The position numbers and the translations under genes are program-made. The notes below the pieces were generated by a model, which ran no database searches, was not told the origin of the DNA, and was given only the letters and a program-made list of their open reading frames with translations. Positions 32,132 to 38,843 of a stretch of DNA of 43,820 nt are shown piece by piece. The stretch comes from Polaromonas sp. (GTDB taxonomy: Bacteria; Pseudomonadota; Gammaproteobacteria; Burkholderiales; Burkholderiaceae_C), in contig JAJKJM010000081.1 of the NCBI GenBank assembly GCA_021153985.1, positions 1-43,820 of the forward strand. Reading direction: 5' to 3'. Position 1 is the stretch's first letter. The number at the start of each line of letters is the position of its first letter.

Positions 32132-32193
32132 GGCTACTTTGGCTACTTTGGCTACTTTGGCTACTTTGGCTACTTTGGCTACTTTGGCTACTT
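32132..32193. repeat. 9-bp tandem repeat (GGCTACTTT), about 6.9 copies
   Basis: Seven head-to-tail units, six complete and identical, the last cut after eight bases. They lie between the MocR stop and the minus-strand gene whose TAG stop (32190-32188) is the first codon inside the repeat. In that gene's frame every unit contributes another TAG. Identical units suggest recent slippage expansion, so the copy number is likely to differ between strains. Confidence 0.9.
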
Positions 32194-32610
32194 GCGCGTG
32201 TCTTGCAGGGCGCGCACGCAGGTGAGGAACTGGTCCCAGCTGGCCTGCACCTCTTTCATGCGCACGCCTTTGTCGAGCACCGCGCCGCAAGCGGCTTCGG
32301 CGCGCCGCACCACTTTCGACAGCGCGCTGGCAGGCAACGGCGGGATCTGCGCGCGCAGGCTGTCGGCCTTGTTGCGCATCTGGGTGATGGCGTCTTTGGC
32401 CAGTGTCTTGTTGCTGGCGCAGGCGATCATGGCGATCATCTCCGCCATCTCGCCCAGGGCCGGGTCCAGGTGCCAGACCGCCGCCGTGCCCAGCGCCAGC
32501 GCCCACAGGCGCTTGGTGCGCGCGGGCGGTGTGTCGGCCTGCGCCATCGGCAGGCCGGCGGGCGTGGATTCAGGCAGCGTTTCAGGCGCGGGGGCGGGGG
32601 GCTTGTTCAT
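32188..32610 (-). CDS. Hypothetical protein (140 aa)
   Basis: Not recognised. The first 30 residues are Pro/Ala-rich; a hydrophobic stretch LWALALGTAAVWHLDPALGE is at about 36-55, followed by helices with charged faces (EMIAMIACASNKTLAKDAIT, SALSKVVRRAEAACGAVLDKG). The ATG at 32610 is the best start although its site is weak; a TTG at 32679 opens the same frame. Codon use fits the neighbourhood. It ends in the 9-bp tandem repeat. Confidence 0.6.
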   Translation of the reverse strand: MNKPPAPAPETLPESTPAGLPMAQADTPPARTKRLWALALGTAAVWHLDPALGEMAEMIAMIACASNKTLAKDAITQMRNKADSLRAQIPPLPASALSKVVRRAEAACGAVLDKGVRMKEVQASWDQFLTCVRALQDTRK

Positions 32611-32700
32611 GGGGCTTGTCTTGTATAGACAAGGAACGATTTTGCCTGAGCAAAGCTGCGGCGGCAGCCGCGGTGCCAAAAACCTGAATCTTATGAAGGA

Positions 32701-32756
32701 AAAGTGCCTCTAGCCCATGCGCTGTCTGTACTGGTAGCTATCAAAAATGTAGCAAA
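32701..32756 (+). repeat. Repeat family A, copy 5
   Basis: AAAGTGCCTCTAGCCCATGC, GCTGTCTGTACTGG, then TAGCTATCAAAAATGTAGC. It stands at the left of the 449-bp gap that also holds the family C pair; no gene is seen in that gap. Confidence 0.75.
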
Positions 32757-32780
32757 CTCAAAAAGCGAAGGGGCTGAGAA

Positions 32781-32900
32781 TTACTCCTTCCCCCGCTGGG
32801 GAAGGCTGGGATGGGGGCTCTTCGGCTTGTGATTCGAAGCTGGTGATGCATCAAGCGCCGCTAGCCCCCACCCCGCCCTCCCCCAGCGGGGGAGGGAGCA
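32781..32900. repeat. Repeat family C, unit 1 (hairpin element)
   Basis: A 120-bp unit with imperfect inverted arms of about 38 bp: TTACTCCTTCCCCCGCTGGG at the left, ending CCCAGCGGGGGAGGGAGCA at the right. The centre holds CTTGTGATTCGAAGCTGGTG and ATGCATCAAGCGCC. The second unit starts 145 bp later. Confidence 0.8.
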
Positions 32901-32925
32901 AAAATCGCGCGCCCTCTTGCGCCTC

Positions 32926-33045
32926 TTACTCCTTCCCTCGCTGGGGAAGGCTGGGATGGGGGCTCTTCGGCTTGTGATCTGAAGCTGGTGATGCATCAAG
33001 CGCCGCTAGCCCCACCCCCGCCCTCCCCCAGCGGGGGAGGGAGCA
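32926..33045. repeat. Repeat family C, unit 2 (hairpin element)
   Basis: Almost identical to unit 1 in arms and centre (TGATCTGAAG in place of TGATTCGAAG). The spacer between the units has CGCGCGCCCTCTTGCGCC. It ends 14 nt before the stop of the alpha/beta hydrolase gene and may act as its 3' end. Confidence 0.8.
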
Positions 33046-33059
33046 AGACCGGCGAGGGC

Positions 33060-33821
33060 TCAAGAGTCATCCACCCAGTCCGCGATGCGCCGGCACACCC
33101 AATCGGCGTCGTCGTGCGGCAGGTCATGCCCCGCCCAGGGGTGTATGTGGTGCGCGGCCTGCCACGCGTGGGCCAGCCGGGCGGAGCAGCGCGGGTGCAC
33201 CAGGTGGTCGGCGGCTGACGACAGCACAAGTGTGGGGCAGGGCGGTGGCGCCGTCATGGCGAAAGCCGCTGCCGCCTGGAGCTGGCGCCGGGCGTTGGCC
33301 GCGCTGACCGGCGTGTCTTGGCGTATGTGTGTCCATGCCGCGATGTCGGCGTCGTGCTGCGACGCTCGGTTGCAGGTAAGGCGGTGAATGGTGCGTTCCA
33401 CGTAAGGCGCGTCGCCCCAGCGCGCAGCCGCCATCGCCAGCGGCAGCCAGTTGCCCGGGCGCAGGCGTTCGGTGACGCTGCCCAGCGGCCGCATGCTGGT
33501 GTTGATCAACACCAGCCGGTCGACTTCATGCGAATAGCGCAGCGCCCAGTCGGCCGCCACCATGCCGCCCAGCGACATGGCCACGATGCGGTAAGGCGGA
33601 GGCAAGCCTCGCGCCAGCAACTGAGTGCGCGCAAAGTCCGCCATCGCGGCCACCGATGGGGGCGAGGCTTCTTTGTGGAACACGCCGTTGCCCGGCAAGT
33701 CCAGTGTCACCACGCAAGTCGTTTCCAGCGGCGAACCAGGCAGGGCGCTTGCCAGCTGGTCGGCAAAGTTACCCCAGTGCCGCGCTTCGCGTGTCAGGCC
33801 CCTGAGCAGCACCCAGCTCAT
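33060..33821 (-). CDS. Alpha/beta hydrolase
   Basis: A 253-aa serine hydrolase. The nucleophile elbow is AMSLGGMVA with S83; the acid is probably in SSAADHLVHP and the base in WAGHDLPHDD near the C-terminus. The N-terminus WVLLRGLTREARHWGNF carries the oxyanion-hole region in place of HG. The ATG overlaps the stop of the upstream carboxypeptidase gene (TGATG), so the two are translationally coupled. The substrate, possibly an ester or amide, is unknown. Confidence 0.88.
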   Translation of the reverse strand: MSWVLLRGLTREARHWGNFADQLASALPGSPLETTCVVTLDLPGNGVFHKEASPPSVAAMADFARTQLLARGLPPPYRIVAMSLGGMVAADWALRYSHEVDRLVLINTSMRPLGSVTERLRPGNWLPLAMAAARWGDAPYVERTIHRLTCNRASQHDADIAAWTHIRQDTPVSAANARRQLQAAAAFAMTAPPPCPTLVLSSAADHLVHPRCSARLAHAWQAAHHIHPWAGHDLPHDDADWVCRRIADWVDDS

Positions 33822-34936
33822 CACAGCACCCGCCGGGGCCGCCAAAAGGCTGCTGCCTGGCGCGCGAGCTGGGCGCGCTGCTCGCCCTCGGGCAGCCAGC
33901 GCGGCACGGCAAAGGCGGCCCGGGTGAGGAAGTCCAGCAGGTCCGCATGGCGGCGCAACACGCGCTTGGTGCGGTGCGCCTTCATGGGGTTGAAGATGCC
34001 GTGCCGTGAAAACAGCTGGCGCGGGTTTTTGCGTATCCACAGCCACGAGCCGAGCTCCAGCGTCATCGGCAAAAAAACATGGCCCGCCGGCGCGTGGTCA
34101 TAGGCGTGGTCCCACAGGTCGCCGTGCAGCAGGTACTGGTTGCTTTGCGGTTCAAAGCTGTAGGCATGGTGGGGGTGCGACTGCTCCAGCATGGTCCGCA
34201 GCGCGAACATCTCGGGCAGATGGCCCAGCAGCTTGCGCGTGCGCGCATACGGAAACCAGATGCTGTCCTGAAAGCCATAGCCCGAATGACAGTCCAGCGC
34301 CAGGCTGAAGGGGCGACTGGCGAGTTGCGCCTTCACCACCTGCAGCAATGCCGCGCTTTCCACTTCCATGGGTGCGCCGGGGCGGCCGCAGTACCAGGGC
34401 AGCAGCGTGCTCAACGTCTGCCCGCCAGCCAGCCAGGGAACCCGGCTGTCGGCGCGCTGCGGTGCGTTGCGCATCAGGTCCACGCCCTGCGGGTTGGCGC
34501 GCTTGTGCGCCCACATGCCGCCGGGGTTGACGATGGGCATGAACACCAGGCGGATTTTTTCAAGCTGCCGGCATAGCAGCTCGTCCCACTCCAGGCGGTG
34601 CAGCAGCGCGCGCATGTAGTGCAGGATGAGCTGGGTGCCGATGCGTTCGAGCCCGTGGATGCCGCCGAAGAAACCGACGGCGGGCGCCCGCGGGTCAGCC
34701 GAGCCGATGCTGGCGGTGTAAAGCGGAAACGAGGGTGCGGCGGTGTGAGCCTCCGCCACCACGGCGACGTCGAAATGCCCGCTGCCGGCCAGCAGGATGG
34801 CCTTGAGTTCCTCCAGCTCGGCGAAGCTGGCGGCCGCGTCCCGCGCCGGGGTCAGGCTGTAGGGGCTGTGAAGGCTGCGTGGGCCTTCGGCACCGGCGCT
34901 GATGCCGGGAGGCAGGCTGGGAGGCAGGTCGTGCAT
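33821..34936 (-). CDS. M14 family zinc carboxypeptidase-like protein
   Basis: A 371-aa metallopeptidase. Zinc ligands are H94 and E97 (GIHGLERIG) and H217 (DCHSGYG); the catalytic glutamate is E294 in TLELGSW. The substrate-side segment ANPQGVDLMRN replaces the usual NxNGVDLNRN, keeping the Arg. There is no signal peptide from the chosen start. AAGGA lies 7-8 nt before ATG 34936; the frame is open 41 codons further but without a site. Cytoplasmic M14 enzymes of this kind can remove amino acids or deacylate. It is coupled with the hydrolase downstream. Confidence 0.88.
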   Translation of the reverse strand: MHDLPPSLPPGISAGAEGPRSLHSPYSLTPARDAAASFAELEELKAILLAGSGHFDVAVVAEAHTAAPSFPLYTASIGSADPRAPAVGFFGGIHGLERIGTQLILHYMRALLHRLEWDELLCRQLEKIRLVFMPIVNPGGMWAHKRANPQGVDLMRNAPQRADSRVPWLAGGQTLSTLLPWYCGRPGAPMEVESAALLQVVKAQLASRPFSLALDCHSGYGFQDSIWFPYARTRKLLGHLPEMFALRTMLEQSHPHHAYSFEPQSNQYLLHGDLWDHAYDHAPAGHVFLPMTLELGSWLWIRKNPRQLFSRHGIFNPMKAHRTKRVLRRHADLLDFLTRAAFAVPRWLPEGEQRAQLARQAAAFWRPRRVL

Positions 34937-35047
34937 CTGCTCATCCTTGCACATTTGTTTGACAGGCGCACTACAGGCTTGGTAACAGGCGGTGGCTTTG
35001 CTGCGCGCAAGCTGTGGGCCTGCCTGGGCCGTGCTTCCAGTTTGGAT

Positions 35048-35107
35048 GGTTGCTATCAATTCAGGAGCTATAAGCCGAGATGCTTATTGGGCTGGGCGGC
35101 GATTTTG
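35048..35107 (-). repeat. Repeat family A, copy 6 (inverted)
   Basis: Reverse complement reads AAATCGCCGCCCAGCCCAAT, a variable centre, then TATAGCTCCTGAATTGATAGC. It is closest to copy 2. It lies between the LysR gene and the carboxypeptidase gene. Confidence 0.65.
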
Positions 35108-35136
35108 CTTGAAAACATCCGGCCGGCGTTCCAGAC

Positions 35137-36045
35137 TCAATTCCCTGTTCGTTGCTCAATCGCAGAGATCACCTGGCGCATGGCCTTGTTTACCGGCTTG
35201 TCGCTGCGCATGATGAGCGCCAGGGTTCTTTGCAGCTTGGGGTAGAGCGGGTGCACCGCCAGCCCGGGGTGTTGCCCGGGCCCGGTGACAGCCATCGCCG
35301 GCAAGATGCTGCAGCCCAGGCCTGCTGCCACCATTTCCTTGATGGCTTCCACGCTGCCCAGCTCCATCACGGGCTTGGGCACGTGGCCCGCGTCACGAAA
35401 CCACTGGTCGATGATCACGCGGGTATTGGCCGCCGGTTCGAACAGTACGAGCTCGCGTTTGGCCAGGAAGGCGGGTGTGATGCGGGCGGGCAGGCCCGTC
35501 TCGCGTTTGGGAATCACCGCCACAAATTCGTCGTTCAGCATCGACGTGCCGACCAGTGCGCGGCGCTGCACGGGCAGAGTGACCAGCGCCATGTCCATCG
35601 TGTTGCCTTCCACCGCCTTGACGAAGTCGGCCGTATTGCCGGTGCTGACCAGCACGCTCAGATTGGGAAAGCGCAGCCGCAAGGAGCGCAGGATATGCGG
35701 CAGCAAATACAGGCATGCCGTGGCGCCGGTGCCCAGCGTCACCCGCCCGGTGACATTGGCCGAATGCGCGGCCATGGCCGTCATCACGCCTTCAACGGCC
35801 GAATCCACATGCCGGATCTGCTCCAGCAGGTCGATGCCGGCCGGCGTGGGGGCGGCCCGGCGTGCGACGCGCTCGATCAGGCGCACGCGCAGGCGCTGCT
35901 CCAGTTGCCGGATCTGCAGGCTCACGGCGGGCTGGGACAAACCCAGCCTTTCGGCCGCGCCCGAAAAGCTGCCGGTTTCGACGATGAGCGCATAGGTGCG
36001 CAGATGGTCGAGGTTGAGGGTGAGTGCGAGACTGTGATTTGGCAT
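35137..36045 (-). CDS. LysR family regulator 1
   Basis: A 302-aa regulator. The helix-turn-helix is at about 10-70 (LRTYALIVETGSFSGAAERL, LSQPAVSLQIRQLEQRL), followed by the periplasmic-binding-like effector domain (VTLGTGATACLYLLP, ELGSVEAIKEMVAAGLGCSI). It is divergent from a GNAT acetyltransferase gene across about 70 nt that hold a dyad CATAAG-N14-CTTATG, the typical arrangement for control of both genes. Its effector is not predictable. Confidence 0.93.
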   Translation of the reverse strand: MPNHSLALTLNLDHLRTYALIVETGSFSGAAERLGLSQPAVSLQIRQLEQRLRVRLIERVARRAAPTPAGIDLLEQIRHVDSAVEGVMTAMAAHSANVTGRVTLGTGATACLYLLPHILRSLRLRFPNLSVLVSTGNTADFVKAVEGNTMDMALVTLPVQRRALVGTSMLNDEFVAVIPKRETGLPARITPAFLAKRELVLFEPAANTRVIIDQWFRDAGHVPKPVMELGSVEAIKEMVAAGLGCSILPAMAVTGPGQHPGLAVHPLYPKLQRTLALIMRSDKPVNKAMRQVISAIEQRTGN

Positions 36046-36067
36046 GCAAAGAAATTCTAATGAAAAC

Positions 36068-36093
36068 CATAAGATTTGACATATTTACTTATG
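36068..36093. promoter_or_regulatory. Candidate LysR operator between lysR 1 and the GNAT gene
   Basis: Perfect inverted repeat CATAAG...CTTATG with a 14-nt A+T-rich centre that includes TTGACA. It contains the T-N11-A core expected for LysR-type sites and lies 22 nt upstream of the LysR ATG. Its position close to the GNAT start supports a downstream start (36119) for that gene. Confidence 0.5.
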
Positions 36094-36118
36094 CATGGCT
36101 TTGGGCAACGATGAGGGC

Positions 36119-36739
36119 ATGCAGTCTTCAAACACCCTTTCGTCCCTTCGTTCCCCCCGTTCCGCTCGTTCCCTTGACCCCGCGGCGGCCCCTGCTGCCG
36201 GTACGGTCTCGATCCACCCGTGCATGGAGAGCGACATCGGGGCGATCCAGTCCATCTATGCGCATTACGTGGCGACCAACCTCGCCACCTTCGAGCTCGA
36301 GCCGCCCACAGCGCAGCAGATGCTGGAGCGGCGCGCCGGCATTCTTGGAGGCGGCTATCCCTATCTGGTGGCACGTTTGGGCGGAGAGCTGGTGGGCTAT
36401 GCCTATGGCAGTGCCTACCGCTCACGGCCGGCCTATCGCCACACGGTGGAAGACTCGATCTATGTGGCCCCCGGGCATCGCCAGGCGGGAATCGGCAGCG
36501 CCTTGCTGCGGGAACTGATCGCGCAGTGCGAGCAGCGCGGTTTCCGGCAGATGGTGGGCGTGGTCGGCAACAGCGCCAACACCGGCTCGCTGCGCGTGCA
36601 TGAGGCGCTGGGCTTCACGCGGGTCGGCACGCTGGCCTCTGTCGGCTACAAGTTCGGCCAGTGGGTCGACACGGTGCTGATGCAGCGGGCGCTGGGTGAG
36701 GGCGCTTCAACGCCGGCGGCCTGGCCAGCGCAGGCTTAA
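36119..36739 (+). CDS. GNAT N-acetyltransferase, phosphinothricin-acetyltransferase-like
   Basis: A 206-aa enzyme transferring acetyl from acetyl-CoA to an amine. The first 28 residues are Ser/Pro/Ala-rich and not part of the fold; the domain begins at VSIHPCMESDIGAIQSIYAH. The CoA pyrophosphate loop is HRQAGIGSALL and the family segment is TVEDSIYVAPGHR, followed by NTGSLRVHEALGFTRVG. This pattern is that of the Pat/Bar group, whose natural substrates include methionine sulfoximine/sulfone. ATG 36095 is an alternative, but the dyad operator abuts it. It converges with the ferredoxin gene with no gap between stops. Confidence 0.88.
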   Translation: MQSSNTLSSLRSPRSARSLDPAAAPAAGTVSIHPCMESDIGAIQSIYAHYVATNLATFELEPPTAQQMLERRAGILGGGYPYLVARLGGELVGYAYGSAYRSRPAYRHTVEDSIYVAPGHRQAGIGSALLRELIAQCEQRGFRQMVGVVGNSANTGSLRVHEALGFTRVGTLASVGYKFGQWVDTVLMQRALGEGASTPAAWPAQA

Positions 36740-36768
36740 TCAGCCGGCTGAATCAGCCGGCTCAATCA
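36738..36768. repeat. 13-bp tandem repeat at converging stops
   Basis: AATCAGCCGGCTG, AATCAGCCGGCTC and AATCA in tandem; each unit contains the palindrome AGCCGGCT. It covers the stop of the ferredoxin gene and starts in the stop of the acetyltransferase gene, so it encodes the ferredoxin C-terminus. Confidence 0.75.
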
Positions 36769-37021
36769 CCACATCCGAAAGCGGGTACGCCACACACGGC
36801 AGGATGAATCCGTCCCGTTTTTCTTCGGCGCTCAGGCCCGGCCATTCGATGCGGTAGGCCACCTCGCCGCTGGCTAGCCGGCAAATGCAAGTGCGGCAGG
36901 TGCCGTTGCGGCAAGAGCTGGCCAGGCTCAGGCCCGCCAATTCGGCCGCCCTCAGCAGGGGCAGGTCGGCGGGCGCCGCGAAAGTGGCGCCGTCTGGCGC
37001 AATGCGGGCAGTGAATGGCAT
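36740..37021 (-). CDS. Plant-type [2Fe-2S] ferredoxin-like protein
   Basis: A 93-aa protein. Cluster cysteines C37, C42, C45 and C76 (SSCRNGTCRTC...LPCVAYP) show the CX4CX2CX30C spacing of plant-type ferredoxins. The ATG at 37021 begins the domain; it has a pyrimidine-rich upstream region with no Shine-Dalgarno. It would carry single electrons to an oxygenase or reductase, but no such partner is next to it. Confidence 0.88.
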   Translation of the reverse strand: MPFTARIAPDGATFAAPADLPLLRAAELAGLSLASSCRNGTCRTCICRLASGEVAYRIEWPGLSAEEKRDGFILPCVAYPLSDVVIEPADSAG

Positions 37022-37215
37022 AGGAAAGAAGGGAAGGAGGCAGAGCGGAAAGGCGCGCCAGTGAACGGGACGCCGGTGGAATTTACCCCAGAAGCCGCCT
37101 GTGGCGGTGTAACGCCTCGCCCCCATGGCGCTAGGCCCCTGAATTGCGCGACAATTCCGCTCCCCCGAGCGTTTTTCGCATCGATTCAACAGAACAAGCC
37201 ACAAGCGACCTTTTC

Positions 37216-37737
37216 ATGTCCAGTTATTCCGTCCGCCACGCCACGCCACGCGATGCCAAAGCCATTGCAGAGATTCATGTCGCCACCTGGCATGCCGCCT
37301 ACAAAGACCTCATGCCCGCAGAGTACCTGAGCAAGATCTCTGTGGAAAAACGCCTCGCCTACTGGCGCGAAGCCATCGAATTCAGCGAACCGCAACTGTT
37401 GGTGGCCACCGACGGTGATGAGATCGTCGGCTTTGTCGGTTTTGACCGCTCGCGTGACGCCGGCACCAAATCCACCGTGGGCGAGATCTGGGCCATGTAT
37501 GTGGCGCCCGCGCACTGGGGCAAAGGCGCGGGCCTGGCCTTGTGGGACGGCGCGCGCGAAGGCTTGAAGGAAGAAGGCTGCACCCAGGTCACGCTGTGGG
37601 TGTTGCTGCACAACGAACGCGCCTTGCGCTTTTACGAGCAGGCCGCGGGCTTCAAGCGCGAGATGCCTTCGCTCAAGACAGTCGCGTTTGGCACTGCCAA
37701 GCTGGAAGAAATTCGCCTGAAGCGCGCAGTCGACTGA
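37216..37737 (+). CDS. GNAT family N-acetyltransferase 2
   Basis: A 173-aa protein covering one GNAT fold: YSVRHATPRDAKAIAEIHV, TWHAAYKDLMPAEYLSKIS, the CoA loop HWGKGAGLALWD, and RALRFYEQAAGFKRE. The segment WHAAYKDLMP followed by RLAYW is common in a subgroup of uncharacterised GNATs. ATG 37216 starts the domain, without a clear ribosome site. Divergent from the ferredoxin gene. The acceptor is unknown. Confidence 0.9.
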   Translation: MSSYSVRHATPRDAKAIAEIHVATWHAAYKDLMPAEYLSKISVEKRLAYWREAIEFSEPQLLVATDGDEIVGFVGFDRSRDAGTKSTVGEIWAMYVAPAHWGKGAGLALWDGAREGLKEEGCTQVTLWVLLHNERALRFYEQAAGFKREMPSLKTVAFGTAKLEEIRLKRAVD

Positions 37738-37760
37738 GCCTGGCGATGCGGCCTGGCTGG

Positions 37761-38663
37761 TCAGCCAGCCGCCTGCGCCACGCAAGCGTCCCGCACACAC
37801 CCGCGCAGCCAGCGGTGCGCCAGGTCGGCATCCAGCCGCGGGTGCCAGAGCAATGACACCGTGATTTCTGGAGTAGCGGCCGGAAGCGGAAAACTGAACA
37901 TCCCGTTGCGCAGGTTTCCCGTGTGCCGTTCGGGAACGGTGGCGATCAGGTCAGAGTCCCGGGCCAGGGCCAATGCGGTGGAAAAACCTCCGACGATCGT
38001 GACGATTTTTCTCTCGAGCCCCAGGGCCATCAAGGCCTGATCGACCGGCTCCCCACCCAGCCCCCGCCGCGAAACACCGAGGTGCCTGCCGGCCGCGTAG
38101 CGGGAGGGCGTGATCTCACCCTGGCTGAGCGGGTGCCCCGTCCGCACCACGCCGATAAAACGGTCCCGGAACAAGGCCTGCACCCGCAGCTCCGGCGCTG
38201 TCGCCTTGCCGATCACCCCGGTTTCCAGGTCGACGGTCCCGTCACGCAAGCCGGCGCTGTCTTTGTCCAGCTTTTGTACAAAGCACAGCCGCACGCCGGG
38301 TGCCTCCTCGCCGACGCGGGCAATGAGGGCCGGCCCGAAGTTTTCGACAAAGCCTTCCCGGGTGCGCAGGGTGAACGTCCGGACCAGCTGTTTGAGCCTG
38401 AGCCTCTTTGCCGGGCGCAGCACCGCTTCGGTATCTTGCACGAGTTGACGGACCTGTTCGCGGAGCTCGGCCGCGCGAGGCGTGGGAACCAAGCCCCGTC
38501 CGGCCCGCACCAGGAGGGGGTCGCCCGTCGTCTCACGCAATCGCGCCAGCGCCCGGCTCATGGCCGACGGGCTCAGCCGCAGGCGCCGGGCTGCGCCGGC
38601 GACGCTGCCCTCTGCGAGCAGCACATCCAGGGTGACGAGGAGGTTGAAGTCGGGTGTGGCCAT
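37761..38663 (-). CDS. LysR family regulator 2
   Basis: A 300-aa regulator of the NodD/LinR-like branch, seen from DFNLLVTLDVLLAEGSVAGAARRL and LSPSAMSRALARLRETTGDP. The effector domain follows from about 90 (RTFTLRTREGFVENFGPALI). The ATG at 38663 starts the conserved helix. It is divergent from a DHA2 efflux pump across 180 nt with a perfect GCACTT-ATA-AAGTGC dyad, so it most likely controls that pump in response to a substrate of it. Confidence 0.92.
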   Translation of the reverse strand: MATPDFNLLVTLDVLLAEGSVAGAARRLRLSPSAMSRALARLRETTGDPLLVRAGRGLVPTPRAAELREQVRQLVQDTEAVLRPAKRLRLKQLVRTFTLRTREGFVENFGPALIARVGEEAPGVRLCFVQKLDKDSAGLRDGTVDLETGVIGKATAPELRVQALFRDRFIGVVRTGHPLSQGEITPSRYAAGRHLGVSRRGLGGEPVDQALMALGLERKIVTIVGGFSTALALARDSDLIATVPERHTGNLRNGMFSFPLPAATPEITVSLLWHPRLDADLAHRWLRGCVRDACVAQAAG

Positions 38664-38705
38664 GCCGCGACCATAGCGCAAATCGGCCCCGATATGGCGT
38701 TAAAC

Positions 38706-38720
38706 GCACTTATAAAGTGC
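38706..38720. promoter_or_regulatory. Candidate operator between lysR 2 and the DHA2 pump
   Basis: GCACTT-ATA-AAGTGC is a perfect 15-bp dyad. It lies 43 nt from the LysR start and 124 nt from the pump start. It also overlaps a -10-like TATAAA string. Confidence 0.45.
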
Positions 38721-38843
38721 AAACAGTGCGCCTTCCGCTATGTGAGGCAAAGAACTACGCTTCAGGCAGTGCTTTAGACGGCTCATTCGGATGGCTCCAT
38801 TCCGGTGTCTCGAACCGGGCAAGAAGCACAGAAAGCGGATTTC

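Noticed and set aside
32114-32506. Minus-strand frame reading VAK tripeptide repeats
   Set aside because: It is the shifted frame of the 9-bp tandem repeat and of the 140-aa gene; no start signal.
32781-33045. CRISPR-like array from repeated blocks
   Set aside because: Only two long units with inverted arms, no short regular repeats with unique spacers and no cas genes.
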